From NCBI GenBank assembly GCA_016927855.1, contig JAFGLV010000045.1, positions 52,557 through 116,556 of the forward strand: a DNA stretch of 64,000 nt. The letters are read 5' to 3'. Under the pieces are notes generated by a model, which was not told where the DNA came from, searched no databases, and saw only the letters and a list, made by a program, of their open reading frames with translations. The stretch's first letter is position 1, and each line of letters opens with the position of its first letter. Source of the stretch: Sedimentisphaerales bacterium (GTDB lineage Bacteria > Planctomycetota > Phycisphaerae > Sedimentisphaerales > Anaerobacaceae). A program made the position numbers and the translations under genes. Positions 8,715 to 16,628 of the stretch are shown here, piece after piece.

Positions 8715-9694
8715 GGCGTCCTTTCATTCTTATCGTGCGCTTCGAGGACCTCTCTTATTACATACGTCGGTCGGTTCTGCGACTCATGGTAGGTCCGCAC
8801 GAGCAACTCCGCCAGCAGGCCCATCAGGATAAACTGAACCGTCGTGATCAGCAGCACCGCAGTGAGGATCAGCAGCGGATTGCCGCTCATGTCCACGCCC
8901 CGCGCGATCTTCTGCGAGATGACCAGCAGGCCGAACAGCAGAGCGAACAGGGCCGTCAGACCACCCAGACCACCGAAGATATAGATGGGCTTGGTCGAAA
9001 AGGACCCAAGAAACTTCACCGTGATCAGGTCCAGAACAACCTTCCAGGTGCGTCCGAGCCCGTATTTGGCGACGCCGGCGGTGCGCGGTCGGTGATTGAC
9101 TACGCATTCGGCGATATGGGCGCCGCTCCAACTGGCCAATGCCGGGATGAACCGGTGCATCTCACCGTAGAGCTTGGTTTCCGCGAGCACCTCTCGGCGG
9201 TAGGCCTTGAGCGTGCAGCCGTAGTCGTGCAGCCTGACGCCGGTGATCGTCGAGATCAGCCAGTTGGCCATCCGTGAGGGCACCAGGCGCGTCAGGGCGG
9301 CATCGTGACGCTTCTTGCGCCAGCCACTGACCACGTCGTAGCCTTCGTGCAGCTTGGACACGAGCATGGGGATGTCGGCCGGGTCGTTCTGGAGATCAGC
9401 GTCCAGTGCCACGACCACGCTGCCACGAGCGTGCGCGAAGCCGGCGCTGAGGGCCGGCGTCTGGCCAAAATTCCGCCGAAACCGAATGACCCGCACTCTC
9501 GGGTCGGCCTGGTGAAACTCGGTCAAGATATTGAAGCTCTCGTCGGTACTCCCGTCGTCGACGAAAAGGACCTCGTAACGATGCTTGCCGTCCAGCGCCT
9601 GTCGGAGCTGTTCGTACAGCGGACGGAGATTGTCCTGCTCGTTGAGCAGCGGAATCACCACCGACAACTCGACTTGGTTTTCGTCTTCCGTCAC
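8711..9694 (-). CDS. Polyprenyl-phosphate glycosyltransferase, DPM1/GtrB/ArnC-like
   Basis: 327 residues. The GT2 core has LSVVIPLLNEQDNL, VDDGSTDES and ALDADLQNDPADIP, where the DAD/QNDP pattern is diagnostic of dolichol-phosphate-mannose-synthase-like enzymes. HDYGCTLKAYRREV follows, and two C-terminal membrane helices (about residues 230-300) are typical of the GtrB/ArnC branch. It would make a polyprenyl-phosphate-linked sugar on the cytoplasmic face. The GT-C-like gene starting in its stop codon is the probable user of that donor. The exact sugar is unknown. Confidence 0.88.
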   Translation of the reverse strand: MTEDENQVELSVVIPLLNEQDNLRPLYEQLRQALDGKHRYEVLFVDDGSTDESFNILTEFHQADPRVRVIRFRRNFGQTPALSAGFAHARGSVVVALDADLQNDPADIPMLVSKLHEGYDVVSGWRKKRHDAALTRLVPSRMANWLISTITGVRLHDYGCTLKAYRREVLAETKLYGEMHRFIPALASWSGAHIAECVVNHRPRTAGVAKYGLGRTWKVVLDLITVKFLGSFSTKPIYIFGGLGGLTALFALLFGLLVISQKIARGVDMSGNPLLILTAVLLITTVQFILMGLLAELLVRTYHESQNRPTYVIREVLEAHDKNERTP

Positions 9695-9933
9695 AGTGAG
9701 AACATCCTCAAGGAGTTACCAAACGGTTCCAGGCACCTATGGTAGTCGGCCAGCCGGGGTTTTGCAAATGGTCCACAAGACCAGTCATACCAGAGAATTA
9801 TCGGCTGGGGCTGCGGCAACGGTCAGTGAAAAATGGCGCAGGGCAAGCGGTAACAGACCGTTTCTCAGGCCGGAACGTCAACCGTCCCACTGAAGGTCCG
9901 ATAGGAAGTGCCAATGTAAGGTTCCGCCGGTGC

Positions 9934-10716
9934 CTACCACCGCGGCGGTGTTCCGCCGGCGGGCCAGCTCAGCGTGTACGTATTCCCCGGCGGGCGAGCG
10001 GAGACCGACTCGACATGCGCGTCCACGAAGAGCGCGTTGGCGACCCCCTCGTTGATATCGCCGGCTGGCGGCTTGTGGAAGGTGGCGAAGCAGTCCGTCG
10101 TACGGTCGGGCGTTGAACGCAGGTTGTTGTCGTTCATGCCGGCCCCGCTGAGACCTGAGATGGGCCAGGAATTCTCCTCGGAGAAATAGAAGACCATGGA
10201 GGGGTTCTTGACCTGGGTTTCTTTGCGGAGTCTGTTGATCTTCGAACGGTATGGTTCCGGCATAGCATTGCCGGCGTCGCCGTTGAGGTAGGAGTTCATC
10301 GAGTAGCCGTATTGGGGCTCTACAGGAGTCGACCCGTTGCAGCGAGAGCAGCCCATCCGCCGGGCCACCACATTGAAGGACGGACACAGATGGACGTCCA
10401 ACCCCTTCAGGTAGGGCCACAGCACGCCGGCCAGTTCCGGGCGCTGATTGAGATTCTGGCTGGCGTCATGCCAGTTGCAGTTCGTGCCGCCCTGCCGGTA
10501 AAGCCACGTGAACGAATAGGGAAAGTCGAAGTTGTTGTCGTCCGAGTACATTCTCGCGGCGTACCCGTATTGCCTCAGGTTGGAGCGGCACGACGTGGAT
10601 CGCGCCTGCTCCCGGACGCGGCTGAGCCCAGGCATCAGGATCGCCAGCAGAACCGCGATGATGGCGATGACAACCAGTAATTCGATGAGAGTGAACGCGT
10701 CGCGCCGTCTACCCAT
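9934..10716 (-). CDS. Type II secretion/pseudopilin-like protein with prepilin N-terminus
   Basis: 260 residues. The N-terminus [19 protein letters not shown] is a class III prepilin signal: cleavage before the Phe, Glu at +5, then a hydrophobic helix. The rest is the soluble domain usual in the many single-gene pseudopilins of planctomycetes (the group annotated as DUF1559 or prepilin-type N-terminal domain proteins), ending with [10 protein letters not shown], an equivalent of their DGH/DAH motif. The start is supported by AAGGAGT upstream. No secretion genes are adjacent. It is an inner-membrane-anchored or pseudopilus-associated protein of unknown function. Confidence 0.85.
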   Translation of the reverse strand: MGRRRDAFTLIELLVVIAIIAVLLAILMPGLSRVREQARSTSCRSNLRQYGYAARMYSDDNNFDFPYSFTWLYRQGGTNCNWHDASQNLNQRPELAGVLWPYLKGLDVHLCPSFNVVARRMGCSRCNGSTPVEPQYGYSMNSYLNGDAGNAMPEPYRSKINRLRKETQVKNPSMVFYFSEENSWPISGLSGAGMNDNNLRSTPDRTTDCFATFHKPPAGDINEGVANALFVDAHVESVSARPPGNTYTLSWPAGGTPPRW

Positions 10717-11011
10717 TGCGGTACTCCTTACGCAGACCCCGATGTTTTCAGCCTATAAGATACCATAAAGGGGCGTTGCGTTCCATCAAGTCTCAGTCTT
10801 TGTGGGGGTGCCGGCCGAGTCAGGCGACACATCACCGTCGGAGAATACGACTGAACTGAACGTAAGAGTATTCCCAGGAGTGATTTACGTGATCCCGCCC
10901 CCGGGTGCCCGACCGGTCTTGTCGCGTGATCTTTGTTTTGCATGCCCGTCAGGTTGGAGGCGAAACGCGCCTCGGCTTGAATCTGGGCAGCGGAGGCCCT
11001 AAAATACGGCC
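10717..11011. other. Divergent intergenic region between pseudopilin and cobO
   Basis: No ORF on either strand is supported. The right end holds the cobO promoter (10977-11005). The left end holds the ribosome-binding site of the minus-strand pseudopilin. No cobalamin riboswitch box was recognised despite the cobO gene downstream. Confidence 0.6.
10977..11005 (+). promoter_or_regulatory. Sigma70-type promoter of cobO
   Basis: TTGAAT at 10977-10982 and TAAAAT at 11000-11005 are separated by exactly 17 bases. The predicted start of transcription, about 7 bases after the -10, falls on or beside the A of the cobO ATG at 11012, so the mRNA may be leaderless. Confidence 0.6.
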
Positions 11012-11554
11012 ATGCTCGAGAAGGGATTGGTCCAGGTCTACACCGGTGACGGCAAGGGCAAAACAACCGCAGCCTTCGGGCTGGCGCTGCGTGCGGCCGG
11101 GCAGGGTAACAAGGTGCTGATCTATCAGTTTCTCAAGCCTCCCTCGCTTGACCTGGGAGAGCGGTTCGCACTGCAACTGGGTGCCGTTCGTATCCGTGTG
11201 GAGGCACTGGAACAGGCCTGGGACATGGCCAGGTCGCCTGGCAACGACGAAGCCGTCGCCGAGGTTCGTGCGGCCATTCGTAAGGCTCTGGATCGATTGG
11301 CCGAGACAGCGGTGCGGCGGTTCTACGACGTGCTGATTCTCGACGAGATCGTTTATTGCCTGTCCGAAGGCCTCGCCGACCTGGCGGACGTGAGGAGCCT
11401 CATCGAGCGGCGAGATCCCGCCGTGGAGGTCGTCCTGACCGGACGGGGGGCAACGCGGGAGCTGCTCGAATTGGCGGACCTGGTAACGGAGATGAAGTGC
11501 CTCAAGCACCCTTTTGACAACGGCATTCCCGCACGGCGCGGAATAGAGTACTGA
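11012..11554 (+). CDS. cobO: Cob(I)alamin adenosyltransferase (CobO/CobA/BtuR type)
   Basis: A 180-residue P-loop protein. The N-terminal GLVQVYTGDGKGKTTAAFGL contains the reversed-orientation Walker A (GDGKGKTT) typical of the CobA/BtuR family, and LILDEIVYCL is the Walker-B-like region. It transfers the adenosyl group of ATP to the cobalt of cob(I)alamin or corrinoid intermediates. Length matches the family (about 170-200). No other cobalamin gene is in the window, so it may serve salvage as much as synthesis. ispD follows 14 bases downstream and is probably co-transcribed. Confidence 0.93.
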   Translation: MLEKGLVQVYTGDGKGKTTAAFGLALRAAGQGNKVLIYQFLKPPSLDLGERFALQLGAVRIRVEALEQAWDMARSPGNDEAVAEVRAAIRKALDRLAETAVRRFYDVLILDEIVYCLSEGLADLADVRSLIERRDPAVEVVLTGRGATRELLELADLVTEMKCLKHPFDNGIPARRGIEY

Positions 11555-11568
11555 ACCAGGAGAAACTC

Positions 11569-12309
11569 GTGTCCAAAAGCGTTGCAGCGATCATTTGTGC
11601 GGCCGGGCCGGGGACGCGGTTCGGCGGAAAACGCAAGAAACAATTCACCGACGTCGGCGGCCGGGCCGTTTTCGTGCGAAGTATCGAGCTGTTCGCCAAC
11701 CGCGACCGCGTCAAGCAGATCCTCCTGGGCATATCCCCCGAAGACGAGGAGATCGTCACCGTCAAGTGGGGTGCGAATCTCAAGTTCTTTGGCGTCAGGA
11801 TCTTCTTTGGCGGTTCCGAGCGCTTCGATACCGTCATCGAGGGTCTCAAACTGCTGGCCGACGACGTCGATCTGGTCGCCGTGCACGACGCGTGCCGTTG
11901 CTGCGCCACGGACAAGCTCATTGATGACATCATCGCTGCCGCCGCCCAGACCGGCGCCGCCATCCCGGCCAGCCCCGTCGTAGCCACCCTCAAAGAGGCC
12001 AAGGACGGTGTGATTACGCGAACCGTGGACCGTGCCAACCTCTTCGAGGCGCAGACGCCCCAGGTTTTTGAGACCTCCCTGCTCAAGAAGGCCTACGCGA
12101 ACCTCGGAAACCTCGACCGGGCTCAGGTCACCGACGATGCGTTCCTGGTCGAAGCCCTCGGGCACGAGGTCTCCGTCGTCGAGTCGGATGCCTCCAACCT
12201 CAAGATCACCAAGCCCGGCGACATCCCCATCGCCGAAGCGGTCATCAAAGGCCGTCCCAAACTGAAACCCGAAGGCCCGATTGGTCCGTATATCGAAGCA
12301 CAGTGGTAG
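11569..12309 (+). CDS. ispD: 2-C-methyl-D-erythritol 4-phosphate cytidylyltransferase
   Basis: 246 residues from a GTG start preceded by AGGAGA. It makes CDP-methylerythritol from MEP and CTP in the MEP isoprenoid pathway. The nucleotide-binding N-terminus is AAGPGTRFGGKRKKQF, keeping the Arg and Lys of the IspD signature. HDACRCC replaces the usual HDAARP but keeps the Asp and Arg that matter. The C-terminal TVDRANLFEAQTPQVF is the family signature. No ispF partner is nearby. The assignment over other cytidylyltransferases rests on the AQTPQ motif and length. Confidence 0.9.
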   Translation: MSKSVAAIICAAGPGTRFGGKRKKQFTDVGGRAVFVRSIELFANRDRVKQILLGISPEDEEIVTVKWGANLKFFGVRIFFGGSERFDTVIEGLKLLADDVDLVAVHDACRCCATDKLIDDIIAAAAQTGAAIPASPVVATLKEAKDGVITRTVDRANLFEAQTPQVFETSLLKKAYANLGNLDRAQVTDDAFLVEALGHEVSVVESDASNLKITKPGDIPIAEAVIKGRPKLKPEGPIGPYIEAQW

Positions 12310-12378
12310 CGGCGCGATCGGACGAACGCCTCACAGAAAGAAAAGGTAGAAAATGGCAAGAAATCGTAGTGCCGGGTC

Positions 12379-12407
12379 TTGACGGAATCGCACATCTATG
12401 GTCTAAT
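12379..12407 (+). promoter_or_regulatory. trp operon promoter
   Basis: TTGACG (12379-12384), a 17-base spacer and TCTAAT (12402-12407), each hexamer one base off consensus. Transcription would start near 12414, immediately before the leader-peptide ATG at 12417. No operator could be identified. Confidence 0.65.
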
Positions 12408-12416
12408 AGTATGATT

Positions 12417-12491
12417 ATGAGGCAAATTCACCGCGACAGCTTTGGTTATTGGTGGTGGCCTGAGGACATAGATCCGGCAGGCAAGCGATGA
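12417..12491 (+). CDS. trpL: trp leader peptide
   Basis: A 24-residue peptide with three consecutive Trp codons (TGG at 12450-12458) in the context FGYWWWPED, ending at TGA 12489-12491. Another in-frame ATG lies at 12411 but would be upstream of the predicted transcript start. There is no Shine-Dalgarno sequence, and the ATG is only a few bases from the predicted +1, so translation may be nearly leaderless. A ribosome stalled at the Trp codons would cover region 1 (GCCTG, 12458-12462) of the attenuator. A ribosome reaching the stop would cover region 2. This is the expected geometry for transcription attenuation. Confidence 0.85.
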   Translation: MRQIHRDSFGYWWWPEDIDPAGKR

Positions 12492-12563
12492 TTTGCTAGA
12501 TAGAAAGACCCTTGGAACAAACGCGTGACGCAGCCTGTCGGAAACGGCAGGCTGCGTTTTTTT
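12456..12563 (+). terminator. trp attenuator with competing hairpins and intrinsic terminator
   Basis: Region 1 (12458-12466) pairs with region 2 (12473-12482; GCCTG with CAGGC, GGA with TCC). Region 2 (CCGGCAGGCAAGCG, 12474-12487) can instead pair with region 3 (CGCAGCCTGTCGG, 12529-12541), forming an antiterminator. Region 3 (12529-12539) and region 4 (12546-12556) form an 11-bp GC-rich stem with a GGAAAC loop followed by seven T (12557-12563). Region 2 and region 4 share GGCAGGC, as expected for mutually exclusive structures. trpE starts 52 bases downstream. Confidence 0.88.
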
Positions 12564-12614
12564 GTTGGTTTTTGGGCCAGGCGTCAGTAGAAATCGGGCT
12601 TTGAGAATAGGACA

Positions 12615-14210
12615 ATGGACGACTACAGGCAGATCGTGCAAGGGGCCGAAGCGGGCCAGATCATCCCGGTTGTCAAGCGGATCGACGTCGAGGACCCGCT
12701 GGATTTTTTTGCCAAGCTGACTGACTACGGTCGGGCTAGGAACTGCTGCCTGCTGGAATCGCGCGAATACCTGGCCGGGACCGGCGCCCTGAGCTTCGGT
12801 ACGGCGCGGCCAGCCCTCTATCTGACCGGCAAGGGCGCCGATTTCACCATCAAAGCCCTGAGCAAGACGGGCAAGCGCATGCTGGCCTTCCTGGCAGCCG
12901 ACCAGGGCCGCTTCGCGTTCTGCCAGTCGGTCCAGTTCGGGCCGGACGCCATCACCGGACGGATCAAACGTACCGAGAAGACGATGGATGAGCAGAGCCG
13001 CCTGCGAACGACGAACCAGATGGACGTCCTGCGCGCAGTTGCGTTCGCCTTCCGCTTGGCGAGCAAACCCTTCCGCGTGACCTGCGGCCTGCTCGGCGCG
13101 CTGAGCTACGATTTCGTCGACCAGTTCGAGAAGCTGCCGGCCAGCCGCGAAGACGTGATGGGCAATCCCGATTACGAACTCTACTTCGCCGACAACATCT
13201 TTCTGATGGACCACGAGCACGATCAGGGTTACGTGGTCGTCAACTGCATGATTACCAACGGCGACCGGGAAGCGGCCATTGACGAGGCCCAGAGCACGTT
13301 CGACTACTACTTCAATATGGCGCGCTTCGACCCGCCGAAGGGCCGCCGGTACGAGAGCACGTTGCCGGAGCCTGCCACGGATACGGTTCAGTCCGAATAC
13401 GAGGAGATGGTCCGCACGGCCAAGCAGCACATCATTGACGGCGACATCTTCCAGGTCGTTCTCAGCCGGACGATCACCGAGCCCTGTCCCGACGAACCGC
13501 TGGACGTCTACAAGCGACTGCGCAAGCTGAATCCGTCGCCCTACATGTTTTACCTCAACATGCCGCAAACGGTGCTGATGGGTTCGAGTCCCGAGTTGAA
13601 CCTGCGCGTCAGCGGGACCGGGCCGCGGCACGTCGAGATCAGACCGATCGCCGGCACGAAACCGCGCGGCCGGATCGACGGCGAGATCGATCCCGACACG
13701 GATTTCCGCTACGAAGCGGAGCTCAAGCTGGATCGCAAGGAACTGGCCGAGCACATGATGCTGGTCGATCTGGCGCGCAACGACATCGCGCGCGTGGCGG
13801 CGCCGGGTAGCCGGGTCGTGACGGAGCTGCTCACCGCGGAGAAATACGAATCGGTGCAGCACCTGGTTAGCAACGTCAAAGGCACGTTGCGCCGCGACCT
13901 CGATGCGCTCAGTGCCTACCTGGCCACGATGAACATGGGGACACTCTGCGGCGCGCCCAAGATCGAGGCGATGAAGATCATTCGGCAGCTCGAAAGGACC
14001 AAGCGCGGCTACTATGGCGGCGCCGTGATGTACCTGACTGTCGACGGCCAGTTCGATAGCTGCATCACGATTCGCAGCCTGCAGGTGCGCGATCATACCG
14101 CCTACATCCGCGCCGGCGCCGGCATCGTCCACGACAGCGTTCCGAAAACCGAATTCGAAGAGACCGAACACAAAGCCAAGTCGTGCATCCGGGCGGTACG
14201 AGGGCAGTGA
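12615..14210 (+). CDS. trpE: Anthranilate synthase component I
   Basis: 531 residues. It converts chorismate and ammonia (from TrpG) to anthranilate, the first committed step of tryptophan synthesis. The N-terminal LLES motif (residues 46-49) is the Trp feedback-binding element. The catalytic chorismate-binding half has PSPYMFYLNM, IRPIAGTKPRG, LVDLARNDI and GTLCGAPKIEAM. Length fits the stand-alone form. The upstream attenuator and the TrpG gene 73 bases downstream rule out PabB or isochorismate synthase. Control is therefore double: attenuation of transcription, and feedback inhibition if LLES is functional. Confidence 0.96.
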   Translation: MDDYRQIVQGAEAGQIIPVVKRIDVEDPLDFFAKLTDYGRARNCCLLESREYLAGTGALSFGTARPALYLTGKGADFTIKALSKTGKRMLAFLAADQGRFAFCQSVQFGPDAITGRIKRTEKTMDEQSRLRTTNQMDVLRAVAFAFRLASKPFRVTCGLLGALSYDFVDQFEKLPASREDVMGNPDYELYFADNIFLMDHEHDQGYVVVNCMITNGDREAAIDEAQSTFDYYFNMARFDPPKGRRYESTLPEPATDTVQSEYEEMVRTAKQHIIDGDIFQVVLSRTITEPCPDEPLDVYKRLRKLNPSPYMFYLNMPQTVLMGSSPELNLRVSGTGPRHVEIRPIAGTKPRGRIDGEIDPDTDFRYEAELKLDRKELAEHMMLVDLARNDIARVAAPGSRVVTELLTAEKYESVQHLVSNVKGTLRRDLDALSAYLATMNMGTLCGAPKIEAMKIIRQLERTKRGYYGGAVMYLTVDGQFDSCITIRSLQVRDHTAYIRAGAGIVHDSVPKTEFEETEHKAKSCIRAVRGQ

Positions 14211-14283
14211 AATGGAATGACGGAATAATGGGTACCGAATATTCCAGCATTCCAACAGTCCAATATTCCAGAAAGGCATTCTA
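14211..14283 (+). repeat. Short AT-rich spacer with repeated ATTCCA words
   Basis: The trpE-trpG gap contains several copies of ATTCCA and its complement TGGAAT (for example AATATTCCAGCATTCCA). The same words occur near 6042-6072 and 6285-6302 in an unrelated intergenic region, so this is probably a dispersed spacer sequence rather than a trp-specific element. Confidence 0.4.
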
Positions 14284-14895
14284 ATGGACTCCAACGATAA
14301 GAAGGTTCTGTTCCTCGACAATTTCGATTCGTTCACGTACAACCTCGTGGACGATTTCGGCAAGCGGAACTGCCAGACCAAGGTGTACCGCGCCGATACG
14401 AATCTGGATGACCTCAAAGCCATCGCCGATGAGCTCGATCCTGACCTGCTGGTGATCTCGCCGGGACCGGGCAATCCCGACACCGCCGGCGTGTCGCTCG
14501 AAGCCGTCGACTATTTCAAAGATAAGCTGCCCATCTTCGGTGTCTGTCTGGGACACCAGGTCATCGTGCAGTATTTCGGCGGCACGGTCGGTCACGCGCC
14601 GGAGCCGATGCATGGCAAACCCTCGCGCATCAACCACAACGAGGTCGGGCTCTTCGCCGGCATCGAGAACCCCCTCCAGGTCGGGCGCTATCACAGCCTC
14701 GCGGCCACCCGCCTGCCCGACTGCCTGGAGCAGACCGCCGAGTTCGAAGGCATCGTCATGGCCGTACAGCACCGGGAGCTGCCTGTCTTCGGCGTGCAGT
14801 TTCATCCTGAGAGTATCCTGACCCCGGCGGGCGGGAAAGTCATCGCAAATGTTCTGCAGATCGCAACCACGAAGAGGCAAACGGTGGGGAGCTAG
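14284..14895 (+). CDS. trpG: Anthranilate synthase component II, glutamine amidotransferase
   Basis: A 203-residue class I amidotransferase that releases ammonia from glutamine for TrpE. The triad is visible: Cys88 in PIFGVCLGHQ, His174 and Glu176 in GVQFHPES. The oxyanion-region motif SPGPGNP is present at residues 59-64. Genomic position between trpE and trpD argues for TrpG, though such subunits may also serve PabB when no pabA exists. trpD starts 3 bases after its stop. Confidence 0.95.
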   Translation: MDSNDKKVLFLDNFDSFTYNLVDDFGKRNCQTKVYRADTNLDDLKAIADELDPDLLVISPGPGNPDTAGVSLEAVDYFKDKLPIFGVCLGHQVIVQYFGGTVGHAPEPMHGKPSRINHNEVGLFAGIENPLQVGRYHSLAATRLPDCLEQTAEFEGIVMAVQHRELPVFGVQFHPESILTPAGGKVIANVLQIATTKRQTVGS

Positions 14896-14898
14896 CTC

Positions 14899-15918
14899 AT
14901 GGCCACGATTACGGAGTACCTGGAGATCATTCTCGACGGCAAAGACCTGACGTTCGAGCAGGCCAAGGCACTGCAGGATCGCATCTTCCAAGGCGAGGTC
15001 ACCGAGGTCCAGATCGCCGCTTTTCTGGCGATGATGCGCATGAAGAAGGCCACGTCCGCAGAGATCGCGGGTCTGGCGCAGTCGCTGCGCGATCACGCGG
15101 TACAGGTTAAAGTCGACCTCGACAACATGGTGGACACGTGCGGTACAGGCGGCGCGATCGTCAAGACCTTCAACGTCTCGACCACGGCGGGTCTGGTGGC
15201 CGCGGGCGCTGGCGCGTACGTCGCCAAGCATGGCAATCGAGGCATCACTAGCCGCTGTGGCTCCGCTGACGTACTCGACGAGCTGGGCGTCAATATCGAC
15301 CCGGGTCCCGCGGTCGTCGCCGAGTGCATCCGACAGGCCCATTTCGGCTTCATGTTCGCGCCGAAGTTTCACCCGGCGATGCGCTTTGTCCAGCCCATTC
15401 GCAAGAGCCTGGACTTCCGGACGGCCTTCAACATTCTCGGGCCTCTCGCCAACCCGGCGCGTGTCAAGGCCCAGGTCATGGGCGTCGCCGACGTCGAGCT
15501 GCTGCCTCGGATCGCCGAGGCGCTCAAGCTGATGGGAACCCGACGGGCGATGGTCGTACACGGCCAAGGCATGGACGAAATCAGCCTGCTGGGCAAGACG
15601 CGGATCATTGAGCTGCGCGATGGTGCCATTGCTGAGACAGAGCTGGACCCCGCCGACTACGGCCTGGCGAGTGCGTCGATTGACGCGTTGGGCAGCGGCG
15701 ATGCTATTGCCAACGCCGCGCTGGTCCGTGACATCCTGAGCGGCAAAGACAAAGGACCCCGCCGGAACATCGTGGTTCTCAACGCCGCCGCGGCTATCGT
15801 GGTCGCCGGGCTGGCGGGAGATTTCCCGGAGGCGATCCCGCTGGCCGAACGCTCTGTCGACGAAGGAAAGGCCCAAGACTGCCTCGAACGGCTGGTCGAG
15901 ATCTCGAACAAGGCGTGA
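14899..15918 (+). CDS. trpD: Anthranilate phosphoribosyltransferase
   Basis: 339 residues. It transfers phosphoribose from PRPP to anthranilate. Family motifs visible are DTCGTGG (PRPP-binding glycine loop, about residue 77), VAKHGNRGITSRCGSADVLDELG, HFGFMFAPKFHPAM and NILGPLANP. Length matches the glycosyltransferase-3 family standard. It is not fused to TrpG, unlike in enterobacteria. TrpF follows 28 bases later; the expected TrpC is absent at this point. Confidence 0.96.
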   Translation: MATITEYLEIILDGKDLTFEQAKALQDRIFQGEVTEVQIAAFLAMMRMKKATSAEIAGLAQSLRDHAVQVKVDLDNMVDTCGTGGAIVKTFNVSTTAGLVAAGAGAYVAKHGNRGITSRCGSADVLDELGVNIDPGPAVVAECIRQAHFGFMFAPKFHPAMRFVQPIRKSLDFRTAFNILGPLANPARVKAQVMGVADVELLPRIAEALKLMGTRRAMVVHGQGMDEISLLGKTRIIELRDGAIAETELDPADYGLASASIDALGSGDAIANAALVRDILSGKDKGPRRNIVVLNAAAAIVVAGLAGDFPEAIPLAERSVDEGKAQDCLERLVEISNKA

Positions 15919-15946
15919 GGTTTGGCTCGAAACTCGGACTGCACTT

Positions 15947-16570
15947 ATGCTGATACCGAAGGTCAAAATCTGCGGGATAACGAATTACGATGACGCCGCC
16001 GCGGCGATGGATCTGGGCGCAGACCTGCTCGGGTTCAATTTCTATCCGAGGAGCCCGCGTTACGTCACCGCCCAGAAGGCGGCCCAGATCATCAACAAGC
16101 TCCCTGCCTTCATCGACGTCGCGGGCGTGTTTGTCAACAGCACGCTGGAAGAAACGCGCGAGATCGCCAGCCAGTGCCAATTGGATTGGGTCCAACTGCA
16201 CGGGGACGAAAATCCCGAGTTCTGTCGCTGGCTGGCTTACGACAGCGCCAAGACCATGAAGGCGTTCCAGGTCAAAGACGAACAAGACCTCAAGCAGGTG
16301 GACGATTACTTCACGGATGCCATCCTGCTGGACGCATACGATCCGAAACGGTACGGCGGCACCGGGTTGACCTTCGACTGGAACATCATCGGACACATCG
16401 GCAAGCGCGTCTTTCTCGCCGGCGGCGTCAATCCGGACAACGCGGTAGCCGCGATGGAATTGGGCGTCTATGGCATCGACGTGTGTAGCGGGATCGAATC
16501 CAAGCCAGGAAAGAAAGACCACAGGAAGATGAAGAAGCTTTTTGACAACATTCGACACCTGAGGGCATAG
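15947..16570 (+). CDS. trpF: Phosphoribosylanthranilate isomerase
   Basis: A 207-residue TIM barrel that converts phosphoribosylanthranilate to the carboxyphenylamino-deoxyribulose phosphate. [12 protein letters not shown] at the N-terminus contains the catalytic Cys, [14 protein letters not shown] is a family signature, and AGGVNPDNA near the C-terminus binds phosphate. It is a free-standing enzyme, not the TrpC-TrpF fusion. No indole-glycerol-phosphate synthase gene lies beside it. Confidence 0.94.
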   Translation: MLIPKVKICGITNYDDAAAAMDLGADLLGFNFYPRSPRYVTAQKAAQIINKLPAFIDVAGVFVNSTLEETREIASQCQLDWVQLHGDENPEFCRWLAYDSAKTMKAFQVKDEQDLKQVDDYFTDAILLDAYDPKRYGGTGLTFDWNIIGHIGKRVFLAGGVNPDNAVAAMELGVYGIDVCSGIESKPGKKDHRKMKKLFDNIRHLRA

Positions 16571-16612
16571 GTCTTATGGGTCCTATTCGACCTATCTGAC
16601 TTACTCGCCTCT
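16571..16612 (+). repeat. Spacer with GGTCC/ATAGG repeats between trpF and trpB
   Basis: The trpF-trpB gap has short words of the type TATGGGTCCTATTCGACCTA. The trpB-trpA gap at 17801-17842 repeats the same theme (CATAGGACCTATAAGACC). They form imperfect palindromes and look like a dispersed spacer family; a regulatory role is not shown. Confidence 0.4.
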
Positions 16613-16628
16613 GAGAGGACAATCGCGT

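Noticed and set aside
10800..11011. A cobalamin riboswitch upstream of cobO
   Set aside because: The conserved B12-box (GCCACTG-like) and the usual arms were not found; the promoter sits directly at the gene start.
12396..14483. Long open frame on the minus strand opposite trpE
   Set aside because: It is antisense to trpE, has no domain, and its codons follow the trpE reading frame's third-base bias.
14281..15966. A 561-codon minus-strand open frame opposite trpG and trpD
   Set aside because: Antisense shadow of two well-supported genes with no recognisable domain.
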